NCBI GenBank assembly: GCA_945893365.1
Contig: CAMDED010000007.1
Location: 32,345 to 96,344 of the forward strand
From: Candidatus Sulfopaludibacter sp. SbA3
GTDB lineage: Bacteria > Acidobacteriota > Terriglobia > Bryobacterales > Bryobacteraceae
Direction of reading: 5' to 3'
Length of the DNA stretch: 64,000 bases
The translations under genes and the position numbers were made by a program. The notes beneath the pieces were generated by a model. The model had not been told where the DNA came from and ran no database searches. It saw only the letters and a list, made by a program, of their open reading frames with translations. This document shows positions 53,101-60,387 of this stretch, piece after piece. How positions within the stretch are numbered: the stretch's first letter is position 1; each line of letters begins with the position of its first letter.

Positions 53101-53609
53101 GCGCCCGATCCGTTCCCTCCCTGAGCCGACGTAGGGATGACGCCAGGGGCAAGCGACGCCAGTTGCAGCGGGTTGCGGCCGAGCAGGGGAAGCTCCACGA
53201 CGCGCCGCGTCTCGACCGTCCCGCTCAACCCTGAAGTCTGCGTTTCCAGTTGCACGGCGGACGCCTGCACCTGCACGGCTTCGGTGACGGTACCCACTTC
53301 CATCACGGCGTTGATGGTCGCCGTCAGCGACGTGCTGAGCGGAATGCCGGAGACTTTGCGCGTCCGGAACCCATCTTTCTCGAATGTCACGTCGTACGTT
53401 CCGGGGGTCAGCGCCGGGAACACATAGATGCCCGCGGCATTCGACACCGCCGACGTGGTGATGTTCGTACCGCTATTTCTGAGGGTGATGCGCGCCCCGG
53501 GGATAATTGCCTGCGTGGTGTCGGTGACAGTTCCAGTGATGGTGGCGCGTTCACCTTGCGGGAACGCTGCTGCCGCAAGCACCACTAGAAGAGCGAGAAG
53601 TCGAAGCAT
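50172..53609 (-). CDS. Oar-like TonB-dependent outer-membrane receptor
   Basis: A protein of 1,145 residues. Signal peptide LLALLVVLAAAAFPQG, then a carboxypeptidase-regulatory-like domain (ATITGTVTDTTQAIIPGARI to LSTSLTATINAVMEVG), a plug (VETRRVVELPLLGRNPLQLA; NARISGGLAMQNAVLMDGG) and a beta-barrel ending in NVQFGVRVVF. GGAG lies eight bases before the ATG and a TAATAT box is further upstream. Its 3' end touches the start of the UxuA-like gene. Confidence 0.92.
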   Translation of the reverse strand: MLRLLALLVVLAAAAFPQGERATITGTVTDTTQAIIPGARITLRNSGTNITTSAVSNAAGIYVFPALTPGTYDVTFEKDGFRTRKVSGIPLSTSLTATINAVMEVGTVTEAVQVQASAVQLETQTSGLSGTVETRRVVELPLLGRNPLQLASLAPGVIPTSAQGGNGSGAIGSATNARISGGLAMQNAVLMDGGESRGFTSGGQSYSVPLESVAEFKVETASYSSEFGHSGGGVVNVATKSGTNSYHGVVYEFLRNDHLNANSWSNNRSRVGRGLFIRNEFGAAMGGRIIRDRTFFFVNYEGIRQGSPDQFLATVPTSEQKAGDFSKTLDSQGRVTNVYDYLTTRADPNNPGKFIRDAFPGNRIPDSRIHAISKNVLGFWPAPNRAGEGLANQRNYFLSGKNVNLADIWFARIDHQISAKHRLFGRTGGAQNDSFSTLAEQAFPAKTINSSPTRTGLISLTSTFTPNLLGEFRISYTRLQSNSYPVSEGFDMASLGFGSNLTSNVLYKQFPQITVQQYNSGSGLVVATFNASEIDQLGGATKTLAPQDTWHAQYHVTWIKGRHRIKTGFDTQLLRMNAYNSQFSAGQYFFDRVYNQGPDPSVSASNSGHGFASLLLGVPAAGTLTFTPRMFLYQNYRAGYIQDDWRLNSRVTLNLGFRYEYTSPYAEKWGNIGIFDATATEPVTGAKGVFKWVPPDGYHTDPNYKTFGPRVGLAFQLDSKTVIRTGGAIFNAANNGLNAAATDFGSGTFVSNFLSLGAPNPIAFTPPVGGSWTNPFAAGFTYPQKGTTTFAGQNIRVDFPDHPLAYIANWNFGIQREVSPTMIAEVAYVGSKITHLFWNRQDNANDPLLLSQWGSRLNDVVPNPYFGKVTVGDLSFPTVRRKQLLRPFPQYQQILAIRRPYGDASYQSMTGRFEKRYSQGLTMSLAYTMSKTISSTGESNTWVVGPSNALYDPKYNRSHEANDTPHRLVISHVYDLPFGKGKRWVQSGLANWVLGGWQWNGITVLQTGRPILITAPDNTGLLDFAYTNGRSDRLKSGVLPSGQSLDKWFDTTSFKSAAPFTVPTDSLSQPDLRGPGRKSFDMSLFKNTHIKERFNVQFRAEMFNLFNSPFFEARNQTTDVTNPDFGRVLSGSQPRNVQFGVRVVF

Positions 53610-53829
53610 AGAGTTTCTCCAGTGATTTCAAGCTTGCATTCTGGGTTCTCCCATTGCGGATATATTACACCAACGAACCGTAAAAACAAACGGCCTGCCT
53701 CACGAGACCGGGCCGGAAGCGCCCTTCAACCGCAAACCGAAAACATCCTCCGCTCCCCCCGCCGGCTTGGTTTCCGCCCGCTCATTATCGTCTTGCGACC
53801 GTGGAATGGGTCCATGTAGGCTACTCCCT

Positions 53830-54400
53830 ATCGAGGCGGATTGTGAGGCGATGCAGGGTCGCGCATGGAAAGGATCGTTCAGCGGGAGTGGTGAGGTTCG
53901 GAAAAAATCGCGCGCGCTCGGAAGCGACGCCCGCCGCGTGGGAGCGAAACGCGTTGCCGCCGCCGGGAAACGCAGCGGACGCGCAGTTGAGATAGGCCTG
54001 CTCCAGGTCGTGGATCGCGACGCGCTCATCGAGCGCGCCTCGAAGCCGATGGTCGGCGTGAACGGCAGTGGTCAAACGGCCGACGCGGCTTTCGACCCCA
54101 CGAAGATCGAAGCGAATTCCGCGGGCTGTTCCGCGCGAAACGCCTTCAGGATCTCGGCGAGGCGGCCCGGCTTCTGCGCCCATTGGATCAAACCGAACGA
54201 AAGTCTCCGCCCATCCGTATTCTTGTTGCAGGGAAAAGAAACGGCGGGTTTCGAAATGAGACGTGAAACTGAGGACACGCGCCATGGGCCTGAACTTCAT
54301 TCCGGGGGCGAGCGCGACGTAACCGCGTCTCGCGAGTGGCGTGACCGCATCTTTTATCGACGAGATTACGAAGCGCAATTCGGCCGACAGACTCGCATCC
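53830..54400 (-). pseudogene. Degenerate muramidase-like gene, frameshifted
   Basis: The minus strand carries VLSFTSHFETRRFFSLQQEY in one frame and RRLSFGLIQWAQKPGRLAEI followed by LKAFRAEQPAEFASIF in another. In a third segment AIHDLEQAYLNCASAAFPGG and GVASERARFF appear. This order resembles peptidoglycan-binding or muramidase-like proteins with F-E-T-x-R at the start and S-F-G-x-x-Q-W. There are shifts in at least two places and no clear start or stop. The rest of 53610-54548 shows only scattered frames. Family assignment is tentative. Confidence 0.4.
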
Positions 54401-54535
54401 GCAAATCGAACGCAACGTCATGCGGACCCAGCCGCGTTGGGCGCGCCGGGAGTCGGATTCGCGAGGCGCGCGAGGACCCGTTTCCTGTCGGAGACGTTCA
54501 TCGGGCTCTTCATTCAACCTCCATGACAAACCTGA

Positions 54536-54541
54536 TATAAC
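54536..54541 (+). promoter_or_regulatory. -10-like box TATAAC before propeller/PHP gene
   Basis: TATAAC ends seven bases before the ATG at 54549, with no ribosome binding site in the gap. Predicted leaderless transcript. Confidence 0.4.
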
Positions 54542-54548
54542 CTTACCT

Positions 54549-57017
54549 ATGTTGGCAAATCGAACCGGTTCGCTTCGAATGTTTCTGATAGCCCTCGCGC
54601 CTGCCGGCCTGCTGGCGGCGGCAATCGCAACCACGCACGTGGGACATGAATTCCGCCAGGACGATTTGCCTTCAATTGCCACGGCTCCCGACGGCTCTCA
54701 GTGGATCGCCTGGCTCAGCTTCGCGGGCGACCGCGACGACGTCGCTCTTCGCCATCTTCAAAACGGAAAATGGAGCAACATCCAATGGGCCCCAGGCACA
54801 AGCGGCGATAGCTGGCTGCCGCAAGCGGCCGTGGACGCGTCGAATCGCGTCTGGGTGGTTTGGTCGCAGATGGCGGAGGGCAACTGGGATCTGTACGCAC
54901 GGCGATTCGATCCGGCGCGCCAGGAATGGGGTTCGCTCGAACGGCTGACGAACCACCCGATGCCCGACATCAATCCCCGTCTTGCATCGGACGGCAAGGG
55001 ACGCTTTGCGCTGGTCTGGCAGGGGTTCCGCGGTATGAACGGCAATATTTTCCTGAAGACGTTCGATGGGCGGGAGTGGTCGGCGGATGTCAGAGTGACG
55101 AGCCGCGCGGCGAACGATTGGGAGCCGGCGGTGGCCATCGACAGCAAGGGCGCGGCGTGGGTGGCGTACGACACTTACAAGAGCGGCAACTACGACGTGA
55201 TGGTATCGCAGGTGAGCGGCGGGCAGGTTCAGGGCGGAGAAATAGCGGTGGCGGCGACACCGCGATTTGAAGCGCGGGCGACGGTAGCGGTGGACACCTC
55301 GGACCGCGTGTGGGTGGCCTGGGAAGAGGGGCAGCCGAACTGGGGCAAGGATCAGGGCTATATCATGCGCGGCCGTGCTCCGGGCGTGCCTCTCGGCGGG
55401 ATTCGCGAGCCGGGCATTCGGGTTTACGACGGCGGCCGGTGGCGCTCTCCGGAGTCTCCCCTCGCATCCGCGTTCACGGGGAACACGTATCAGCCCCACG
55501 TGTTTTCCGATGGGCGCGGCTCCGTATGGGTGGCCGCCAAGGTACGGAAGACTTCGTTTGCGGGGCAGCAGGGCCGCGGGCAGCGAGGATTCTGGGAGTA
55601 CGAGCTCACGCGCCCGGAGGGCGGGGGCTGGTCGAAGGGAGCGGTGGTTCCGAACAGCCGGGGAAGGTCCAGCACGCGGATCAACGCCGCGTCCGGATCG
55701 GACGGGAGTCTCTCGCTGGTCTGGCCAACGGATAACCGCGGGGATGAGTTCTCGCATCGTCCGCTGAGGCAGCAGATCTACGCGGGCCGTTTGGATGCGT
55801 CTTCTGCGCCGCTGCCGCTCGCCTGGAAGTCCGGCGGCGCGGAAGAGGCCGCCGAAGCCAAGGCCGGGCACGCGAATGAAGCGGCGGACCTGCGCGCGAT
55901 TCGCGCGTATACCGCCCAGGCGGACGGTAAGCAACTGCGCATCGTGCGCGGAGATTTCCATCGCCATACGGAGCTGAGTTGGGACGGCGGCGGCGCGGCC
56001 GACGGCAACCTGCAGGACTTCTACCGCTATATGATCGACGCCTCCGCGATGGACTTCGGCGCGTCGACCGATCATCAAGGCGGCGCGTGGCCTTACTGGT
56101 GGTGGTACACGCAGAAGATGACGGATATGTATCACGTCCCCGGCGCCTATGTGCCGATATTCGGCTACGAGCGCAGCGCCGTGTTTCCGAACGGCCACCG
56201 CAACATGTTTTTCGCGAAGAGATCGGAATCGCGCGTGACGCCATGGTTCCTGAAGGATGGCGCGGAGAACTTCGGATTGCCGCTTGGACCGCAGGGCGAC
56301 GAGCCCGGCATCGGCACGGGCGAGCTGGTGGAGAACGACACAAAGTTGCTCTACGAGGATATCCGGCGCCGCAACGGGATCGCGATCTCGCACACGTCGG
56401 GAACCCGCATGGGGACGGACTGGCGCGACAACGATTCGAAACTCGAACCGGTGGTGGAGATCTTCCAGGGGGCGCGCACGAATTATGAGCGGCTTGGCGC
56501 GCCGCACGCCGCCGAGGCTCCGAAGGACGAACAGCACATGAAGGTAGCCGGTTATCAGCCGGAGGGAATGGTTTCGAACGCCTGGGCAAAGGGCTACAAG
56601 CTCGGCATCATCGCGAGTTCGGACCACGGGTCGACGCACATTTCGTACGCTATGGTGTATACGGCGGACCCGTCGCGGCAGGGCATTCTGGACGCAATTC
56701 GAAAGCGCCATGCGTATGGGGCAACCGACAACATCGTGCTGGACGTCCGTATGGGTAAGCATTTCATGGGCGACGAGTTCAAGCTGACGGCGGCGCAGCC
56801 AATCAAGGTTAAGGCCCGGGGAACGCGCGCCGTGGCGCAAGTGGATATCATTAAAGACGGCAAGGTGATCTATTCGACGAGGCCGAACCTGCAGACTGCG
56901 GAGTTCGAATTCACGGACAAGGAGAGCGTTAACGGGCGTCATTACTATTACGTCCGGGTGCGGCAGGACGACGACATGATCGCCTGGTCGTCGCCGATGT
57001 TCATCAATTACCCGTGA
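54549..57017 (+). CDS. Exported propeller protein with DUF3604/PHP-like hydrolase domain
   Basis: An 822-residue protein. A signal-like helix (SLRMFLIALAPAGLLAAAIA) leads to about 430 residues of Asp/Trp-rich repeats (SIATAPDGSQWIAWLSF, QAAVDASNRVWVVWSQM, AVAIDSKGAAWVAYDT, TVAVDTSDRVWVAWEEG, PHVFSDGRGSVWVAAK), a six-bladed-type propeller. The C-terminal 350 residues match DUF3604/PHP-type metal hydrolases: IVRGDFHRHTELSWDGGGA (H-x-H), GASTDHQGG, FGYERSAVFPNGHRNMFF, AISHTSGTRM, IFQGARTNYE and IASSDHGSTHISYAMVY. A phosphoesterase-like activity on a surface polymer is likely but unproven. Confidence 0.85.
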   Translation: MLANRTGSLRMFLIALAPAGLLAAAIATTHVGHEFRQDDLPSIATAPDGSQWIAWLSFAGDRDDVALRHLQNGKWSNIQWAPGTSGDSWLPQAAVDASNRVWVVWSQMAEGNWDLYARRFDPARQEWGSLERLTNHPMPDINPRLASDGKGRFALVWQGFRGMNGNIFLKTFDGREWSADVRVTSRAANDWEPAVAIDSKGAAWVAYDTYKSGNYDVMVSQVSGGQVQGGEIAVAATPRFEARATVAVDTSDRVWVAWEEGQPNWGKDQGYIMRGRAPGVPLGGIREPGIRVYDGGRWRSPESPLASAFTGNTYQPHVFSDGRGSVWVAAKVRKTSFAGQQGRGQRGFWEYELTRPEGGGWSKGAVVPNSRGRSSTRINAASGSDGSLSLVWPTDNRGDEFSHRPLRQQIYAGRLDASSAPLPLAWKSGGAEEAAEAKAGHANEAADLRAIRAYTAQADGKQLRIVRGDFHRHTELSWDGGGAADGNLQDFYRYMIDASAMDFGASTDHQGGAWPYWWWYTQKMTDMYHVPGAYVPIFGYERSAVFPNGHRNMFFAKRSESRVTPWFLKDGAENFGLPLGPQGDEPGIGTGELVENDTKLLYEDIRRRNGIAISHTSGTRMGTDWRDNDSKLEPVVEIFQGARTNYERLGAPHAAEAPKDEQHMKVAGYQPEGMVSNAWAKGYKLGIIASSDHGSTHISYAMVYTADPSRQGILDAIRKRHAYGATDNIVLDVRMGKHFMGDEFKLTAAQPIKVKARGTRAVAQVDIIKDGKVIYSTRPNLQTAEFEFTDKESVNGRHYYYVRVRQDDDMIAWSSPMFINYP

Positions 57018-57211
57018 AAGAAATCTTGCGGACAGCGGCGGGCTTCATACTGGTCGTTGTCGGGATCGCCGGGTTGATCCTGCCCGTGATGCCGGGGTGG
57101 ATTTTTCTGATTCCGGGATTGGTGATCCTGGGCGAACGATTCAAATGGGCGAAGCGGCTGGTGGAGTGGGCGAAGCACAAGGCGGCGCTGGCCAAAGAAA
57201 AGATAAAATAG
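57014..57211 (+). CDS. Small PGPGW-type transmembrane protein
   Basis: A 65-residue membrane protein. Two hydrophobic segments, AAGFILVVVGIAGLILPVMP and GWIFLIPGLVILGE, are joined by MPGW, the equivalent of the PGPGW motif. The C-terminal part is basic (KWAKRLVEWAKHKAALAKEK). Starts with GTG, which overlaps the upstream TGA. Function of the family is unknown. Confidence 0.8.
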   Translation: MKEILRTAAGFILVVVGIAGLILPVMPGWIFLIPGLVILGERFKWAKRLVEWAKHKAALAKEKIK

Positions 57212-57216
57212 CGGCC

Positions 57217-57624
57217 ATGGCGAATATTCCGGTCGGCGCGGTCCGCGAAGAGAAACTGCTGGTGACGGGCGAGGTGGCGATCGACTTCCTTGGGCTGGAA
57301 GCGGCGCGGGTGCTTTCGACGCCGCACATGATCGGCTGGATGGAGCGCACGGCGCGCAACCTGGCGAAAGAGCACCTGGAAGACGCCCTCGACACCGTGG
57401 GGACGCATGTGAACGTGGCGCACATGGCGGCGGCGTTGATCGGCACGCACGTAACTTTCCGCGCCGAGGTGACTTCGGTGGAAGAAAAGCGCGTGAACTT
57501 CAAGGTGGAAGCGGTCGACGAGTTCGGCGAGAAGCTGGGCGAGGGAGAGCACCAGCGCGGCATCATCAACGTGGCGCGATTCGCGGCGAAGTTGGCGGAG
57601 AAACGGGCGAAGGCGCGGGCGTAG
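57217..57624 (+). CDS. FlK-type thioesterase, hotdog fold
   Basis: A 135-residue protein with the catalytic pattern of fluoroacetyl-CoA-thioesterase-like enzymes: LSTPHMIGWMERTARN (Thr and Glu) and VGTHVNVAHMAAALIG (His). The strands VTFRAEVTSVEEKRVNFKVE and GEKLGEGEHQRGIINVARF complete a hotdog fold. It would hydrolyse acyl-CoA, probably a small or toxic one. Five bases follow the small membrane-protein gene, so it is the third gene of the transcript. Confidence 0.85.
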   Translation: MANIPVGAVREEKLLVTGEVAIDFLGLEAARVLSTPHMIGWMERTARNLAKEHLEDALDTVGTHVNVAHMAAALIGTHVTFRAEVTSVEEKRVNFKVEAVDEFGEKLGEGEHQRGIINVARFAAKLAEKRAKARA

Positions 57625-57811
57625 CGCGCCGGGCACGCTTCCCGGAACGGCGCCTGTGGACCGCGAGCGCCGCACGCATGCTCGGCCTTGCCGTTTACCG
57701 TGAGGACGACGGGCCTCCGCATCTCTTGCGATGCCGCCAAAATGGCTCGGCCTACCCGGCGGATGACATTTCGCCGTGAGCGCGGAGGCAGGGCGGGTCC
57801 CGGCCGATTGC

Positions 57812-57817
57812 TACAAT
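57812..57817 (+). promoter_or_regulatory. -10-like box TACAAT before amidase
   Basis: TACAAT ends eight bases before the ATG at 57826 and follows TTGC. The remaining 200-bp gap upstream has no gene. Predicted leaderless start. Confidence 0.5.
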
Positions 57818-57825
57818 GCCTTGAC

Positions 57826-59532
57826 ATGAGATCTCTTGTGGTCCTTCTGGTCGTCGCCGGCATCCCCGTGCAAGCAGCGCGCGGCCAGCGGCGCGAAGCA
57901 AGCAGGTTCAACGTCGTCGAAGCCACGATTCCGCGGATGCAAGAGGCCCTCGCAAAGAAACGCGTGACCTCGCGGGAACTCGTCCAGCAATACCTCCAGC
58001 GCATTGCGGCTTACAACGACAAGCTCCACGCAACCATCGCGGTGAGCGCCGGCGCGCTCCAGGAGGCGGACCAGCTTGACAGTGAGCGCGCCAAGGGAAA
58101 AATCCGCGGACCCCTGCATGGCATCCCCATCGCGCTCAAGGACAATATCCACACCACGCACATGCCCACGACAGGCGGCGCGCTGGCTTTCCTGGGGTAC
58201 GTCCCGCCCTATGAAGCAACGCTCACGAAGAACCTGAGAGAGGGCGGCGCGATCATTCTGGCAAAGACAGGCATGACGGAGCTGGCCAACTGGATCGCGG
58301 GTGCGCCGACGCCGATGCCGGGCAACTACAACGCAGTTGGGGGATTCGGCTTCAATCCATACGATCCACGCCGCGATCCTCGCGAGAAGTACGAGGATGG
58401 GCGGCCCGCGCTTAACCCGGGCGGCTCCAGTTCGGGGATCGGCACTGCCGCCAACTTCTGGGCGGCCAACGCCGGGACGGAAACATCCGGCTCGATCCTG
58501 AGCCCGTCCAACCAAAATATGCTGGTAGGCGTCAAACCGACCGTGGGGCGTATCAGCAGGTACGGAATCATCCCGATTACCGCGGATCAGGATACGGCCG
58601 GTCCGATGGCGAAGTCGGTTGCCGACGCCGCAATCCTTTTCGGAGTTCTTGAAAGCGCCAAACCCGACCCGAACGATCCGGCGACGAACCGGTGCCCGCC
58701 GCCCGCGGGTCGCGACTATACGAAATTCCTGAAAAAGGATGGACTCAAGGGCGCGCGGATCGGGATTCCCCGCGCGTTCTATTACGACGCCGCAACGCCG
58801 CCCGGCGAGAAGGAAGCGCGTGGCGGACTGGAAGAAGGGGAAGCGAAGGCGATGGCCGAAGCGATTGCGGTGTTGAAAGAACAAGGAGCGGTCATCATCG
58901 ATCCGGCCGACATACCGAGCGTAATCGACCGGGACGCGGGGAATAACCTCCTGTTGTGGAATACCTGCGGCGGCAGCGCCAAGCGCAAGGGTATGGACAG
59001 CGACTGTTCCGTCGTTTTCAAATACGGGATGAAGCGGGACTTCAACCGGTGGCTGGCATCCTTGGGGCCTTCGGCTCCCGTAAAGTCGCTCACGGAGCTG
59101 CGGCAATGGAATCTGGCCCACGCGAAGGCCGGGACGATCAGGTACGGCCAGTCGAATCTGGATGCGTCGGATGAGATGGAGCTCGAGGCGGACCGAGGCC
59201 GCTACGAAGCCGATCGCGCCAAGGACGTTCGGTTGGGTGGCACGCACGGGATCGACGAGGTGATGAATACGCGACGGCTGGACGCCATCCTGTTTCCAGC
59301 GGCCAGCGGCGCGTCCATCGCCGCCAAGCCGGGCTACCCGACGGTGATCGTACCGTTCGGCATGGTCCCGAACGCGCCGAAGGAACCTTTTCCCGTGGGG
59401 TTCAACGCGAGCTTAAGACCGTTCGGCATCAGCTTCACGGGCATGGCTTGCAGCGAGCCCCGGTTGATCGAGCTCGGATATGCTTTCGAGCAGGCCACGA
59501 AACGCCGCGTTCCGCCCCCGAGCGCGCCTTAA
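57826..59532 (+). CDS. Secreted amidase, amidase-signature family
   Basis: A 568-residue exported enzyme with a short signal peptide (SLVVLLVVAGIPVQAARGQ). The Ser-cisSer-Lys triad is visible: PIALKDNIHT (Lys), NPGGSSSGIGTAANFWAAN (cis-Ser) and GTETSGSILSPSNQN (nucleophile Ser). PTVGRISRYGIIPITADQDT and AGPMAKSVADAAIL follow as in the family. Substrates are amides of small carboxylic acids or peptides. Confidence 0.92.
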   Translation: MRSLVVLLVVAGIPVQAARGQRREASRFNVVEATIPRMQEALAKKRVTSRELVQQYLQRIAAYNDKLHATIAVSAGALQEADQLDSERAKGKIRGPLHGIPIALKDNIHTTHMPTTGGALAFLGYVPPYEATLTKNLREGGAIILAKTGMTELANWIAGAPTPMPGNYNAVGGFGFNPYDPRRDPREKYEDGRPALNPGGSSSGIGTAANFWAANAGTETSGSILSPSNQNMLVGVKPTVGRISRYGIIPITADQDTAGPMAKSVADAAILFGVLESAKPDPNDPATNRCPPPAGRDYTKFLKKDGLKGARIGIPRAFYYDAATPPGEKEARGGLEEGEAKAMAEAIAVLKEQGAVIIDPADIPSVIDRDAGNNLLLWNTCGGSAKRKGMDSDCSVVFKYGMKRDFNRWLASLGPSAPVKSLTELRQWNLAHAKAGTIRYGQSNLDASDEMELEADRGRYEADRAKDVRLGGTHGIDEVMNTRRLDAILFPAASGASIAAKPGYPTVIVPFGMVPNAPKEPFPVGFNASLRPFGISFTGMACSEPRLIELGYAFEQATKRRVPPPSAP

Positions 59533-59564
59533 GGAACCGGCTTCCCGACGCTGTTGGACCGCCG

Positions 59565-59829
59565 CTAGAATTGCACCTTCGCCGCGAACTGCCATTGCCG
59601 CGGTACGTAGTTGGCGAATGCGCCGAAGATGCGTCCGGCGACGCCGGGGCAATCGACGCAGGAATTAGGATTGGCCAGATTCGTGTGATTGCCGAAGTTG
59701 AACGACTCGGCGCGGACCTGGAGCCTCAACCGTTCGGTGAGCGCGAAGTTCTTGAACATCGACATATCCCACTGCGAGAAAGACGGCCCGACGATGGCAT
59801 TGCGTCCGACGGTTCCGAAGCGGCCGCGC
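59565..59829 (-). pseudogene. Duplicated C-terminal fragment of Oar-like receptor
   Basis: The minus strand reads RGRFGTVGRNAIVGPSFSQW through YVPRQWQFAAKVQF, the exact C-terminal 87 residues of the receptor at 60388-63789. DNA differs at three positions in 265 bp. There is no signal peptide or plug, so it is a dead partial copy, not a gene. The copy ends at 59829, where the two sequences diverge abruptly. Confidence 0.9.
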
Positions 59830-59882
59830 AATGTCATTGGCGACGCCGGAAACGCGGCTGACCGCGCTACTATGAAGGCGGA

Positions 59883-60047
59883 ATGAACCCACTACCCGCG
59901 CCACACCTTTCCGGCGACACCGGGGCGGAACGCTTCGACAATGCCGTACGCCGGATGTTCAGCGTGTCGAAAGACTCACTGCTGAAAGCGGAGCTGAAAG
60001 AAAAGCGCACGCGAGATAAGAAGCGAGCGGCGAAGAAGCCGCACTGA
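59883..60047 (+). CDS. Small conserved-type hypothetical protein
   Basis: A 54-residue basic protein: MNPLPAPHLSGDTGAERFDN, AVRRMFSVSKDSLLKAELKE, then a Lys/Arg-rich tail. The pattern E-R-F-D-x-A-V-R-x-x-x-x-V-S-K-x-x-L resembles small proteins found beside PIN toxins in many bacteria. AAGGCGGA precedes the ATG. No toxin gene is adjacent. Function unknown. Confidence 0.45.
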   Translation: MNPLPAPHLSGDTGAERFDNAVRRMFSVSKDSLLKAELKEKRTRDKKRAAKKPH

Positions 60048-60060
60048 ACTACAGCACGCC

Positions 60061-60252
60061 ATGGGACAAGCGAAATATTGGCTGGCCTGCATCGTCGTGT
60101 TAAGGCTGTACTTCCTTTTATTCACGCTTGAGAGGCAAGCGGACGCTATCCTACTCAGTATATCGGCAACGATAATTACCGTCTTCCTGTACGGCAAGTT
60201 GGCAAGAAAGCTGAATCTGCCGCGGCATCAGGGTCGTAACAATCCAAGATGA
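60061..60252 (+). CDS. Possible small membrane protein
   Basis: A 63-residue frame in noticeably AT-richer DNA: two hydrophobic segments (WLACIVVLRLYFLLF and ILLSISATIITVFLYG) with a basic end. No ribosome binding site is evident. It may be a chance frame in non-coding DNA. Confidence 0.25.
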   Translation: MGQAKYWLACIVVLRLYFLLFTLERQADAILLSISATIITVFLYGKLARKLNLPRHQGRNNPR

Positions 60253-60387
60253 GTATTTTGTCAACTATATTATTACCCCAAGGAACCGGCTTCCATCGGC
60301 GCTACGAAGCTGTCTCCGGGCCGCAGTACGGACAACGAACGAGCGGCCCAGACGAATTCGCTGGACCGCCCGCTAGAATTGCAGCGT

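Noticed and set aside
53767..54540. Plus-strand frame of 257 codons upstream of the propeller/PHP gene
   Set aside because: No motif or start signal; the opposite strand shows muramidase-like fragments instead.
54672..56942. 756-codon minus-strand frame inside the propeller/PHP gene
   Set aside because: Very Arg/His-rich and without motifs; the plus strand is a clear propeller plus hydrolase.
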